Positions 28,202 to 36,818 of a DNA stretch of 64,000 nucleotides are shown piece after piece. Position numbers and translations under genes: made by a program. This DNA is from Tepidiformaceae bacterium. GTDB taxonomy: Bacteria > Chloroflexota > Dehalococcoidia > Tepidiformales > Tepidiformaceae. Each line of letters starts with the position of its first letter. Positions within the stretch are counted from its first letter, which is position 1. The stretch lies in assembly GCA_958295975.1 (NCBI GenBank), contig OY282446.1, positions 62,001 through 126,000 on the forward strand. The letters run 5' to 3'. The notes below the pieces were generated by a model. That model had not been told where the DNA came from. It did no database searches and saw only the letters and a list, made by a program, of their open reading frames with translations.

Positions 28202-29616
28202 GCCGCGCCGCCTTCCCGCTCCCCGTCCGCCGCGAACGGGAGCGCCAGCAGCATCCCCAGCAGGACGAAGAGGGGGCGCGTGTCGAGTACCGACTGGCTC
28301 AGCAGGCTCCAGCCAACGAGGAATCCCGCGACGCAAACGCCCGGCCAGAAGCGCAGCCTCGCGAACGCACGGATCCCGGCGACCAGCAACGCGACATAGA
28401 GGAGCACGCCAACCGCGCCCTGATCGATCCCCAGGTCCAGATACATGACGGCGGGGTCCACTTCCATCGCCTCGCTGAAGCCCGTCCCGTGCCCCACGAC
28501 GGGGGATGCCGCGATTGCGTCGAGGGCGTTTCGCAGGCGGACGAGGCGGGCGTCATCGAATTCGATCACGCCGCCCTCCACGCGGGCGAGGTCGGGAGGT
28601 TCGGAACCGTCGATCCGGCCAAAGCCCTCCAGCCGCTGCCGGTAGCCCGCGAACGCATCCTCGTCGGCGGCGTCCCACCTGCGCGTGAGCCAGCCGCGCA
28701 CGTCGAGGAACTGGTCCACGCCGCGCACCACGTCGGGGCTGGACGCCTCGGCCCGCGCGCGCTCCATCCCCGTGAAGTAGGGGAGCGTCTGCACGGAAAG
28801 CCAGCAGACGAGGACCATGAGCGCCCCGGCGGCGGCAAAGGCGGACAGGCGGCGCAGGCGGCGCCCCGGCGGCGTGCGCCAGAGACTGAAGGCCAGCGCG
28901 CAGAGGGCCAGCAGGATGAAGAGCGCCAGCCCGCCGCGCGAGAGCGTCAGGAACACGGCGGTTCCGGCCAGGAAGAGCGCCGCCGGAGCGCCGGGGCCGG
29001 GGCGGCGCTCCGCCACGAGCGGCGCGGCCAGCAGCAGCAGCAGGTGGCTGGCGAGGTTGCTGTCCAGCGCCAGACCCGTCACGCGGTACTCGTGCAGCGA
29101 GAACGTGCCCACGCGGATGGCGTCCGCCCAGACGCTCAGGCAGAGCGCTGCGAAGGCGATCCACAGGTACGTCCGCCAGTGCCGCCGCACGGGGGACGCG
29201 AGCGGCAGCAGCGTCGCCGCCCCGCAGATGGCGAAGGGCAGGGCGATGGAGACCGCGTTCGCCGCCGAGGGATCGGGCGCGCGGAACCAGTTGGCCAGGC
29301 TGAGGACGACCAGCGCCGCGAAGGCCAGCGCGAACGGCCACTGGCGGCGCGCTAACGCCAGTCCGTGCTCCCGCAGATCGCGCCGCGAGCGCGCTCCGCC
29401 AGCCAGCAGGCAGAGCGCGAAAACGGCCATGCACGCGGCGAACAGGGCGATGCCGGGCGGACCCCAGCCGCGCAGCGCGGGCTGTTTGTCGAGCTGCGTC
29501 AGGAAGAGCGTGAAGAAGAGGGCGAGGAAAGCGTGGATGGCCGCGTCGCGGATGGGGAAGGCCCGCGCGCGCCGCCGGATGCGTTCGGGCAGGATGGGAC
29601 CGGCGAGCACGGCCAC
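28198..29616 (-). CDS. O-antigen ligase/polymerase-like membrane protein
   Basis: 472 residues with about 12 hydrophobic segments, and a long non-membrane stretch (about 290-380) that includes LDVRGWLTRRWDAADEDAF and VVGHGTGFSE, the place of the big periplasmic loop of Wzy/WaaL proteins. The loop carries basic residues (R), as in ligases that bind lipid diphosphate. It sits between glycosyltransferases, 4 bases after the upstream one and overlapping the next by 4, so a role in joining repeat units is likely. Ligase and polymerase cannot be separated by sequence. Confidence 0.75.
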   Translation of the reverse strand: MAVLAGPILPERIRRRARAFPIRDAAIHAFLALFFTLFLTQLDKQPALRGWGPPGIALFAACMAVFALCLLAGGARSRRDLREHGLALARRQWPFALAFAALVVLSLANWFRAPDPSAANAVSIALPFAICGAATLLPLASPVRRHWRTYLWIAFAALCLSVWADAIRVGTFSLHEYRVTGLALDSNLASHLLLLLAAPLVAERRPGPGAPAALFLAGTAVFLTLSRGGLALFILLALCALAFSLWRTPPGRRLRRLSAFAAAGALMVLVCWLSVQTLPYFTGMERARAEASSPDVVRGVDQFLDVRGWLTRRWDAADEDAFAGYRQRLEGFGRIDGSEPPDLARVEGGVIEFDDARLVRLRNALDAIAASPVVGHGTGFSEAMEVDPAVMYLDLGIDQGAVGVLLYVALLVAGIRAFARLRFWPGVCVAGFLVGWSLLSQSVLDTRPLFVLLGMLLALPFAADGEREGGAA

Positions 29617-29620
29617 GGCG

Positions 29621-30712
29621 CTATCGGGCGCGGGCGAGGGCGCGCAGATCGGCGGCCACGCCGTCGTACCAGCGCGCGCCGCGGAAGCATTCGCCGCGCC
29701 GCCCGGCCCCCTCGCGGAGACGGCGGCGCAGGTCGGGGTCCGCCACCAGCAGGCGGATGGCCGCCTCCAGTTCGCCCACGGAGCGGGGCGCGACCAGCAG
29801 CCCGCTCTCCCCGTGCCCGACCATGTCCGGGATGCCGCGCCAGCGCGTGGCGATCACGGGCGTTCCGCACTGGAGCGCCTCGACGACGACGCCCGGGTAG
29901 TTCTCGCCACGGTAGCGGGTGGGCAGCAGGAGCGCGTCGCATTCGCGCAGCACGGCGGGCACGCCGGCGGGGTCGAGCACGCCGCCGTAGAGCGCCCGCG
30001 GGTGCCCCTCGAAGAGGGCCCACTCCGTGTCGGGCATGGGCGGCCCGTACACGTGCAGGCGCCAGTCCGGCGGCAGGGAGCGGCAGGCCACCAGCGCCTC
30101 GGCCAGCCCTTTCTCCATACGCAATTGGCCGATGAAGGCGAGCTTCCCGCCCGCCTCGCGGCGCGGCGCGGACGCCTCCGGCGAAGGGGCCACGTCGCGC
30201 GTGTTGGGGAGCCAGCGGAAGTTGGCGGGATCGCCGAACTGGCGGCACAGCTGGCGCGATTCGACGAACACGAGCGGGCAGCGCAGGAAGGTGCGGTCCG
30301 CCAGCCAGCGCGCCAACGGCCCGTAGCGCCGATGCACCTCGAAGAGGGCGCCCCCGAAGAAACGCACGGCCAGCGGCCTGCGCGCGAGGCGGCAGACGAG
30401 CCAGAGCGCGGACGCCGCCGCCAGCGCCCCGTAGGGCGACATGTGGAGGAAGACGACGTCGGCGCGCCGGACCGCGGCCAGCACGCGCAGGAGCACGCGC
30501 GCGAAGACGAACGCCTCGCGCAGCAGCGTCCGCCCGCGGCTCGCGGCGGCGCGCGACCGCGAGGTGCTGACCACGTCGAGCGCGAATCCCCGCGACTCCA
30601 GCTCGCGGACGGTTTCGGCGAACGCCACCCTGGCCCCGCCGATCACGCCGTCGCGGCCGGACGCGGGACCGACCAGCAGGATTCTCGTCGGGGGACCGTC
30701 CTCAATGCTCAA
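29621..30712 (-). CDS. Glycosyltransferase family 4
   Basis: 363 residues, GT-B fold. N-terminal: RILLVGPASGRDGVIGGARVA, with RRADVVFLHMSPYG. C-terminal: GKLAFIGQLRMEKGLAEALVA, then LHVYGPPMPDT, YGGVLDPAGVPAVLRECD, LLLPTRYRGENYPGVVVEA (two glutamates that hold the sugar nucleotide), and GTPVIATRWRGIPDMV. It heads the three-gene run with the polymerase and a second GT4. The start ATG gives MSIEDGPPTR; no upstream gene lies within 120 bases, so the promoter is in the gap 30713-30835. Confidence 0.87.
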   Translation of the reverse strand: MSIEDGPPTRILLVGPASGRDGVIGGARVAFAETVRELESRGFALDVVSTSRSRAAASRGRTLLREAFVFARVLLRVLAAVRRADVVFLHMSPYGALAAASALWLVCRLARRPLAVRFFGGALFEVHRRYGPLARWLADRTFLRCPLVFVESRQLCRQFGDPANFRWLPNTRDVAPSPEASAPRREAGGKLAFIGQLRMEKGLAEALVACRSLPPDWRLHVYGPPMPDTEWALFEGHPRALYGGVLDPAGVPAVLRECDALLLPTRYRGENYPGVVVEALQCGTPVIATRWRGIPDMVGHGESGLLVAPRSVGELEAAIRLLVADPDLRRRLREGAGRRGECFRGARWYDGVAADLRALARAR

Positions 30713-30835
30713 GGCTCACCCGGGGGCCGGTCGCCGGGGGCCGGCGTTCGCGGCTGGCTCGCGGTTGCCCAACATACCAGCCAGCGGCGATACTCGCCGC
30801 CGCCGCCTCCGCTGCGGCGGAAGGAGCGCGCTCCC

Positions 30836-31750
30836 GTGAAATGCGTCGTCACCGGCGGCTGCGGCTTCATCGGCTCCCACCTGGTCGACGCGCTGGTCGC
30901 GCGCGGCGACGAGGTGGCGGCGCTGGACGACTTCTCGACCGGCGACCGCGGCTTCCTCAACCCCGCCGCGGCGCTGGTCGAGGGCTCCATCACGGACGCG
31001 GAGCTGCTGCGCTCCATGCTGCGCGGCGCCGATGCCGTCTTTCACACGGCGGCGATGGCGAGCGTGCCCCTGTCCGTGGACGATCCGGCGGGCACGCACG
31101 AGGTGAACGCCACGGGCACGCTGAACGTGCTGCAGGCGGCGCGCGAGGGCGGCGTCGGGCGCGTCGTCTTCTCCTCCTCCTCCAGCGTCTACGGCGAGCA
31201 GGCCAGCCCCATCATGCGCGAGGACATGACGCCGCGGCCGCTCTCGCCCTACGGGCTGCAGAAGCTCGTGGGCGAGCAGTACGCGGGCCTGTTCGCGCAG
31301 CTCTTCGGGATGCGCGCGGTCTCGCTGCGCTACTTCAACGTCTACGGCCCGCGCCAGCCCGCCAGGGGCGCCTACGCGCTCGTCATCCCCCAGTTCCTGC
31401 AGCTGCGCGCCGCGGGCAAGCCCCTGACCGTCTACGGCGACGGCCGCCAGACGCGCAGCTACATGCACGTGGACGACGTGGTGCGCGCCAACCTGCTGGC
31501 GGCGGACGCCGACCTGCCCGCGGGCGAGGGCGTCGTGCTCAACGTCGGCTCCGGGGAGGAGACGTCGGTCAACGAGATCGCCGCGCTCATCGGGGGCACG
31601 GTGGAGCACATCATCCCCAATCCGCGCGGCGCGTTCGAGGAGAGCCGCAAGTGCGCCGACCATTCGCGGGCGACGGCGCTCATCGGCTGGGCGCCGCGCA
31701 TCCCCTTCGCCGAGGGCCTTCGGAGCGTGCTCGAACCAGCCGCCGGATGA
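30836..31750 (+). CDS. NAD-dependent sugar-nucleotide epimerase/dehydratase (GalE-like)
   Basis: 304 residues of the short-chain reductase/epimerase fold. NAD motif TGGCGFIGSHLVDAL at the N terminus, then DDFSTGDRG, the serine and YxxxK catalytic pair in FSSSSSVYGEQ and SPYGLQKLVGEQ, RYFNVYGPRQ, and GDGRQTRSYMHVDDVV. It makes UDP-galactose or a related sugar for the polysaccharide locus. The GTG at 30836 has AAGGAG nine bases upstream. The only gene of the locus on the plus strand; it overlaps the neighbouring GT4 gene by 71 bases tail to tail. Confidence 0.9.
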   Translation: MKCVVTGGCGFIGSHLVDALVARGDEVAALDDFSTGDRGFLNPAAALVEGSITDAELLRSMLRGADAVFHTAAMASVPLSVDDPAGTHEVNATGTLNVLQAAREGGVGRVVFSSSSSVYGEQASPIMREDMTPRPLSPYGLQKLVGEQYAGLFAQLFGMRAVSLRYFNVYGPRQPARGAYALVIPQFLQLRAAGKPLTVYGDGRQTRSYMHVDDVVRANLLAADADLPAGEGVVLNVGSGEETSVNEIAALIGGTVEHIIPNPRGAFEESRKCADHSRATALIGWAPRIPFAEGLRSVLEPAAG

Positions 31751-32864
31751 GTTCCTCCCAGGCGTCGAGACAGGCCTCCGGCGAGTAGCCGGAGCTGATC
31801 GCCGCGCGGCCCGCCAGCCCCATCGCCCGCCGCTCCGCCGGGGACATGGCGGCGAGGCGCGCGATGGCCTCCGCCATGTCCGCGGGCGAGCGCGGATCGA
31901 AGAGGAAGCCGCTGCGCCCGTCCTCCACCAGCCGGGGCGTGTCGCTCACGCGGCTGGCGAGCACGGGCAGGCCGCAGGCCATGGCCTCGCAGATGGCATT
32001 GGAGACGCCCTCGGAGAACGACGGCAGGCAGACGGCGTCGGCAGCGCGGTAGAGCGGAACCACGTCCTCCAGCGGTTCGCGCAGGTGGAAGCGGTCGCCC
32101 AGCGAGCGGCGCGCGATCCCGGCCTCCAGTTCGCGCCGCCGGGCGGCCCGGCGGGCGTTGCGCGGGCTCTCCCCGGTCGTGGCCTCGCCGCGCCAGTCCA
32201 CGGTTATGTCCAGCTCGGGTCGTTCCCGCCGCAGGAGGTCCAGCGCCTCCAGCAGGCCGAAAGGGTTCTTCTGCGGACGAATGCGCGCCGGAACGAGCAG
32301 CCGCAGCCGTCCGGGCGCGCTCCCGTCGGGCGGATCGCCGGGCGCGAACCGCTCCGTGTCGATGCCGTTGACGATGACGCTGGTTCGCCCCGCGAGCGCG
32401 GGGGCCAGTTCCAGCATCCGCTCCCGTTGGGCGTGCGAGTTGCTGACCACCGCATCCGCCAGACGGTGCAGGGCGTAGCGCAAGCTGCGGCGCGGGCTCC
32501 AGCTGGACGTGTCGAGGACACGCTCCGAGGCCGCCACGGCGAAGCCCCGCCGGGGAAGCCCGGCCAGTTCGGCCAGCGCGGAGGGACCGGGCAGGAAGGC
32601 CAGCACCGCGTCGGGAGCGCCGCGGCGGATGGCCGCGCGCATGGCGAAGACGAGCGCCAGCCGGTTGCGCGATGGCACGTGGACCACGGGCACGCCCGCC
32701 TCCGCCAGCGCGTCCGCGAAGAAGTCGCCGCGCCGGTAGGTCAGCACGCGGACTTCGTGGCCGCGGCGACGCAGGCCCGCGGCCAGCAGCGCCAGCTGCC
32801 GCTGCGCGCCGCCGGGGCCGAGGTCGTCGATCGCCAGCGTCACGCGGAGGGGGTCAGGCGCCAA
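31680..32864 (-). CDS. Glycosyltransferase family 4
   Basis: 394 residues, GT-B fold. N-terminal AIDDLGPGGAQRQLALLAAG, C-terminal RLRLLVPARIRPQKNPFGLL, YRAADAVCLPSFSEGVSNA (donor-site glutamate), and CGLPVLASRVSDTPRLV. TTG at 32864 is chosen because GGAGGCGGACCG precedes it and the fold begins shortly after; the alternative GTG at 32843 has no ribosome site. The start overlaps the flippase gene by 11 bases. The C-terminal 20 residues (SEGPRRRGCAAPSR at the end) lie on DNA that also encodes the end of the convergent epimerase. Confidence 0.85.
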   Translation of the reverse strand: MAPDPLRVTLAIDDLGPGGAQRQLALLAAGLRRRGHEVRVLTYRRGDFFADALAEAGVPVVHVPSRNRLALVFAMRAAIRRGAPDAVLAFLPGPSALAELAGLPRRGFAVAASERVLDTSSWSPRRSLRYALHRLADAVVSNSHAQRERMLELAPALAGRTSVIVNGIDTERFAPGDPPDGSAPGRLRLLVPARIRPQKNPFGLLEALDLLRRERPELDITVDWRGEATTGESPRNARRAARRRELEAGIARRSLGDRFHLREPLEDVVPLYRAADAVCLPSFSEGVSNAICEAMACGLPVLASRVSDTPRLVEDGRSGFLFDPRSPADMAEAIARLAAMSPAERRAMGLAGRAAISSGYSPEACLDAWEELIRRLVRARSEGPRRRGCAAPSR

Positions 32865-34218
32865 CGGTCCGCCTCCAGCCGTACGCCTGCCCAAGCACCG
32901 CGCGCCCCGAGCGCCACAGGTAGGCGGCGTCGCCGGCGCGCGGCAGCCAGGCGCTGGCCAGCGGGATGCCCGTGGCGCGATGGAACACAACGGCGAGGAA
33001 GAGGCCCTCGATGAGCAGGCCGAGCGTCATCGCCCAGGCGGCCCCCTCCATGCCGAACAGGGGGTAGAGGGTGAGGATGCCGGCCGCGTTGACGGCGATG
33101 CCGATCCACGAGCCCCACGAGCAGACGTGCGGCCGCTTGGAGGCGAGGAAGTAGGTCGAGAGGATGGCGGTGGCGGCGAGGGCCAGTATCCCCGGCGCGA
33201 TGATGCGAATGAGCGGGACCATGTCGAGGAAGCGCTCGGAGAAGAAGATGCGCACGAGCGGCGGGCTGAGCAGGATGAAGAGCGCCAGCCCCGCCACGGT
33301 GACGCCGCAGGCGAGGCGCAGGCACAGCCCGAACAGCGCGTAGCGGTCTTCCGTCACGCCCGCGCTGCGGGGGAAGAGGACGGTGCCGAGCACCTCGGCG
33401 GGGATGCCGAAGCGCAGCATGATGGCGCTGGCCGTGGCGAAGATGCCGATGTCGCCCACGTCCGCGCGCGCCGCGATCACCCCCAGCAGCAGGATGCCCA
33501 GACGCGAATCGAGGAAATTGCCCATCTGCGCGGGGTGGTACCTGAGCCCGTAGCCGAGCAGGCGCGCGCCGATGCCGATGGACGGCATTTCGAACGTCAG
33601 CCCGCAGCGGCGGCGGAAGTACCAGAGGCAGGCGGCGGCGGTGAAGCCGTTGCCCACGATGAGCGCCAGCAGCGCCCCGTTGACGCCGCCGTCGAACCCC
33701 CACACCAGCGCCACCGTGAGGAGCGTCACGAGCGCCGCCTGCGCGGGCAGGACGGCGGCGAGCCAGCCGAAGCGCCGCAGGCCGGTCAACTGCACCTCGA
33801 ACGCATTCGCCAGGTAGACGAGCGGCACCAGCGCGAGCGCGAGGTGGAACGAGCCGGCGTCGGCCTGCTTGAAGAAGAGCGCGCCGCTCCCGATCAGGGG
33901 CATGGCCAGCACCGCCACCAGCGCGCTTCCCGCGAGCGTGACCGCCAGCACGGACGCCACGCCCTGCGACAGGCGCGCGCCGCCGGTGGTGACGTGGTAG
34001 AGCGAGCCCTTGTCCACGCTCAGCGTGAAGAGCAGCCCGGCGACGGCGGCGAAGGTGACGCAGACGGCGTACTCGCCGCGGCCCTCCGGCAACAGGAACC
34101 AGGCCAGCACGCTCTGCGAGCCGAGGCTGATCAGCAGGCTGATCACGCGGGCGGCGAGGAAGAAGGCCGCGTCCTGGCTGGCGGCGGTGCGCGGCGCGGC
34201 CGCTTCCGGCGAGGTCAC
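32854..34218 (-). CDS. Polysaccharide flippase (Wzx/MATE-like)
   Basis: 454 residues with about 12-14 hydrophobic segments. Features of the Wzx/PST family: ISLLISLGSQSVLAWFLLP at the first segment, GRGEYAVCVTFAAV, then GATASAIMLRFGI-like segments and LFPRSAGVTEDRY. It moves lipid-linked repeat units across the membrane. GTG at 34218 overlaps the sulfotransferase stop (GTGA), so it is translated together with it. The long frame upstream of GTG has no domain. Its stop overlaps the next glycosyltransferase by 11 bases. Confidence 0.85.
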   Translation of the reverse strand: MTSPEAAAPRTAASQDAAFFLAARVISLLISLGSQSVLAWFLLPEGRGEYAVCVTFAAVAGLLFTLSVDKGSLYHVTTGGARLSQGVASVLAVTLAGSALVAVLAMPLIGSGALFFKQADAGSFHLALALVPLVYLANAFEVQLTGLRRFGWLAAVLPAQAALVTLLTVALVWGFDGGVNGALLALIVGNGFTAAACLWYFRRRCGLTFEMPSIGIGARLLGYGLRYHPAQMGNFLDSRLGILLLGVIAARADVGDIGIFATASAIMLRFGIPAEVLGTVLFPRSAGVTEDRYALFGLCLRLACGVTVAGLALFILLSPPLVRIFFSERFLDMVPLIRIIAPGILALAATAILSTYFLASKRPHVCSWGSWIGIAVNAAGILTLYPLFGMEGAAWAMTLGLLIEGLFLAVVFHRATGIPLASAWLPRAGDAAYLWRSGRAVLGQAYGWRRTVGA

Positions 34219-35087
34219 GCGCCCGCACCGCGCGCGCGCCGCAGGAAGACGCCGGGCCGCGGGCGTTCCGACGCCTCCGCGACGGTCGCGCGGCATTCGC
34301 GCCAGGATTCCGCCAGCACCCGCGCGCTGGCCTCGGAGAGGGACGGGGCCGCGTCCGCGCCGTCGAGCGGGGCGAAGAGGAGCGCCCGCAGGCGGCGGCT
34401 GTCCTTGAGGCGCTGGAGCGTGCGCCGCAGGCCCAGCCGCCGCAGCGCGAGGGCGGCCAGCTTCCCCGCGACGGCGAGCGGCGGGACGCGCGCCCGCACC
34501 GCTTCGTTCACCGCGCCCGTCTCCGCGGCGGGCGCGAACGGCGCGACCCCGCAGAGGGCGGCGAGGCAGTCGAGCGTGGCCGCCACGTCCGCCGTGAGGG
34601 CGTCGAAGCAGAGGGCGAGCACGTCGGCGTCGAGGGCGTAGAGGGCCAGCAGGCGCCCGCGCGTGAGCCGGTCCCGCACCACCGCCTTCTCCAGCCGCCG
34701 CGCGCCGAGCAGGGCGGAGAACTCGCCGCGGCTGCGGCGGAAGGCGATCATGGAACGGGCGCGCTCGCGGTGGTCCCGCAGCAGCACCACCAGCAGGACG
34801 CGCACGCCCCGCGCCCGCAGCGCCCGCACGCCCGGCGCGAGGGCGGCGTCGCGGTAGCCGAGGTTGGCGACGTCGACCAGCACCCGCCCATCGCTGCGGG
34901 CGCGCGCCTTGCGGAAGGCGCGCGGCGAGCGGTAGTAGTAGCCCTCCTTGATTTCGGGGAAGGCGAAGGCGGGATGGCCCTTCAGGCGGCGGTAGAGGAA
35001 CTCGCTGCCGGAGCGTCCGGGGCCGACCACCAGCAGGTAGTCGCAGGCGGGGCCGTCGGGAGCCGTCACGCCGCGCCGTCCCCGCAT
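34215..35087 (-). CDS. Sulfotransferase family protein
   Basis: 290 residues. PAPS-binding 5' loop YLLVVGPGRSGSEFLYRRLKG (GxxRSGS-type P-loop; shown as segments GPGRSGSEFLYRRL) and a 3'-phosphate segment LLRDHRERARSMIAFRRSRGE with the R and S typical of the family. It transfers sulfate from PAPS to a polysaccharide or lipid. It is the first gene of the sulfotransferase - flippase - GT4 run, which suggests that the surface polysaccharide is sulfated. ATG at 35087 is used; a GTG at 35069 is also possible. Confidence 0.82.
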   Translation of the reverse strand: MRGRRGVTAPDGPACDYLLVVGPGRSGSEFLYRRLKGHPAFAFPEIKEGYYYRSPRAFRKARARSDGRVLVDVANLGYRDAALAPGVRALRARGVRVLLVVLLRDHRERARSMIAFRRSRGEFSALLGARRLEKAVVRDRLTRGRLLALYALDADVLALCFDALTADVAATLDCLAALCGVAPFAPAAETGAVNEAVRARVPPLAVAGKLAALALRRLGLRRTLQRLKDSRRLRALLFAPLDGADAAPSLSEASARVLAESWRECRATVAEASERPRPGVFLRRARGAGA

Positions 35088-35103
35088 CGCGCGGCGGGCG
35101 CGC

Positions 35104-35589
35104 TCACTCCGCCGCCGCCCAGCGCGCCAGCCCCTTCGCGGGATCGCCCAGCTCCTCCAGCGACTCGTAGTAGCAATCGCGCCAGCCGTCGTGCGGCAGC
35201 CCCGTGAAGAGCATCAGGTTGAGCGGGTAGTCCTCGCTGTCGGTGGCGCGGCGGAAGTCGTCGCGGAAGAGGAAGGTGGGCTTGCCCAGGGCGATGGCCA
35301 TGCCCAGCTCGACCATGACGCCCTCATCGGGCGGCACGCCGTTGACGACGGCGAGGATGCCGTCGGCCTCGCGCACGTCGCGGAAGTCGGCCTGTCCGAG
35401 GCGCCAGGCCCAGCCCGGCCCGGCCATGTTGGCCTGCACGTTGCGCGCGAAGGGCTCCCACACCTCGAGGCCGAGCACCTCCAGCGCCCCCGCGAGTTCC
35501 GGCAGCAGGAGCGCCCGCTGCTGGCGGGAGAACCCGTACGGATTCGCGAGGTAGACGGTCTTGCGGCGCGCGGCCATCCCGTTCGCCAT
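35104..35589 (-). CDS. Nucleoside 2-deoxyribosyltransferase-like protein
   Basis: 161 residues of the Rossmann-like NDT family. VYLANPYGFSRQQR at the N terminus, FRDVREADGILAVVNG, then PPDEGVMVELGMAIALGKP with the catalytic Glu, and LFRDDFRRA. The fold binds or exchanges nucleobases on deoxyribose; relatives include DNA-repair and nucleotide salvage enzymes. It is led by a TATACT box only seven bases before the ATG, so its message may be leaderless. It is downstream of a truncated lipoprotein leader. Confidence 0.85.
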   Translation of the reverse strand: MANGMAARRKTVYLANPYGFSRQQRALLLPELAGALEVLGLEVWEPFARNVQANMAGPGWAWRLGQADFRDVREADGILAVVNGVPPDEGVMVELGMAIALGKPTFLFRDDFRRATDSEDYPLNLMLFTGLPHDGWRDCYYESLEELGDPAKGLARWAAAE

Positions 35590-35729
35590 GGCAGGCAGTA
35601 TAGCGACGCGCCGGAGTACGGCGGCGCTACGGCAGCCTCACCACCGCCGCAGGCCGCAACCAGCCCCGCAAGCAACAGGCAGACGCAGCCGACGGCAGCC
35701 AGCCGCCCCCGCAGCGGCGGGAACGACAC
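35590..35729 (-). pseudogene. Lipoprotein signal-peptide remnant
   Basis: A GTG at 35729 opens a frame that begins MSFPPLRGRLAAVGCVC and continues with a lipobox LLLAGLVAACGGG (Cys about 27), typical of the lipoproteins in this window. After about 45 codons the frame runs into the next gene in another frame. No mature lipoprotein of normal length fits, so it looks like the 5' stub of a lost gene, or a very small lipoprotein. Confidence 0.4.
35597..35602 (-). promoter_or_regulatory. TATACT -10 box, seven bases before the NDT gene
   Basis: Minus-strand TATACT, then seven bases, then the ATG at 35589. It lies inside the remnant lipoprotein frame. The gap is too short for a ribosome site, so the transcript may be leaderless. 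Confidence 0.5.
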
Positions 35730-35734
35730 GGAGA

Positions 35735-35754
35735 CGCCCCGTTCGCGCGGGGGC
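35735..35754. terminator. Hairpin after the SnoaL-like gene
   Basis: CGCCCC (35735-35740) and GGGGCG (35749-35754) pair with an 8-base loop. It is just after the stop at 35761 on the minus strand and is followed by a short T-containing stretch. It is a weak intrinsic-terminator candidate. Confidence 0.25.
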
Positions 35755-35760
35755 GCGGGC

Positions 35761-36204
35761 CTAGACGGGGACGGCGATCTTCGAGAATTCGCCGCTCAGG
35801 TCGGCGGGGCCCCGGTAGAGCGCCTGGAACTCGCGCGTCTGGATGTACCACTGCCCGTCGATGCGCGTGTACGTGTCGACGTAGCAGATGGAGTTCATGG
35901 TGCGCGAGCCGTCCGCCATGTTCAGGAACTCGCCCATGTACCAGCGGCCCCTGGCGGTGTCGCCGGTCACGTCGTCGATGACGCCGGAGTAGACGTGCAT
36001 GTAGACGTTGGGGATGCTGGCCACGATCTGCGTCCAGAGGGGCACCATCACGTCGCGCCCCTTGTGCACCTGCCCCACGTTCCACTCGCCGTCGGGGGCC
36101 CAGGTCTGGCCCCAGGCCTCGGCGTCGAAGCGGTTGACGGCGTCCACGTAGCGCTCGGCCACCATGCGGATGGCGGTGTAGTCCTCGGTCGTCGGCTTGC
36201 CCAT
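35761..36204 (-). CDS. SnoaL-like (nuclear transport factor 2 fold) protein
   Basis: 147 residues of the cone-like NTF2 fold: VAERYVDAVNRFDAEAWGQTW, APDGEWNVGQVHKGRDVMV, and the strands ending with TRIDGQWYIQTREFQALY. The family includes ketosteroid-isomerase-like, dehydratase and polyketide cyclase enzymes, but no special catalytic pair is clear here. The ATG at 36204 has GGAGG upstream. It follows a paralogue at 36709 by 55 bases and has the same W-D-G layout, so the two came from a tandem duplication. Confidence 0.8.
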   Translation of the reverse strand: MGKPTTEDYTAIRMVAERYVDAVNRFDAEAWGQTWAPDGEWNVGQVHKGRDVMVPLWTQIVASIPNVYMHVYSGVIDDVTGDTARGRWYMGEFLNMADGSRTMNSICYVDTYTRIDGQWYIQTREFQALYRGPADLSGEFSKIAVPV

Positions 36205-36259
36205 TGCGGTTCCTCCGTTGCGATTTCGCCCTGCGCGCGCGTGCGCCAGCGGGCCGCTG

Positions 36260-36709
36260 TCAGTCCGCGTCCCGCGCGGCGTCGGGGTGGAAGACGCCGC
36301 TCAGGTCGGGGCCGCTGTAGAGCAGGCGGTGACTGCGGCGGGCGAAACGCCAGTCGCCGTCGACGCGCGTCAGCTCGTCCTCGTAGAGGGTGACCCCGGC
36401 CATGCCCCCCCGCTCGCCCACCTGCACGTGCTCGGAATGGTACCAGCGCGCCGCCGCGGCGTCGCCATCCACCCGTTCGACGACGCCGGAATGGACGACC
36501 ATGACGATAGCGGAGATGTCCCGCATGGCCTCTTTCCAGAAGCGCCCCAGGGCCTCGCGCCCGCGCGGCGGATCGTCCCCGCCGTACAGCCACACGCCGT
36601 CCGGCGCCCAGGTGGCCAGCCAGGCGGCCTCATCGCGCCGGTTGACGGCATCGACGTAGCGCTCGCAGAGCTGGCGGATGGCGAGGTACTCGTCCGGCAC
36701 GGCGGCCAT
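36260..36709 (-). CDS. SnoaL-like (nuclear transport factor 2 fold) protein, paralogue of the next gene
   Basis: 149 residues: LCERYVDAVNRRDEAAWLATW and APDGVWLYGGDDPPRGREAL, then VVHSGVVERVDGDAAAARWY and TRVDGDWRFARRSHRLLYSG, with the same order as the downstream neighbour. It starts at ATG 36709. No catalytic residues can be named by eye. Expressed with the downstream paralogue. Confidence 0.78.
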   Translation of the reverse strand: MAAVPDEYLAIRQLCERYVDAVNRRDEAAWLATWAPDGVWLYGGDDPPRGREALGRFWKEAMRDISAIVMVVHSGVVERVDGDAAAARWYHSEHVQVGERGGMAGVTLYEDELTRVDGDWRFARRSHRLLYSGPDLSGVFHPDAARDAD

Positions 36710-36818
36710 GCTACATCGTTCGCGGGCTTGTGGGGAGCCATCCTTCCGCCCGGGCGTTCACGAGTCGGGCATGGCGGGCACCGCCCGCCCCGTGGTTCCG
36801 AATCGGCGGCGCACGCCC

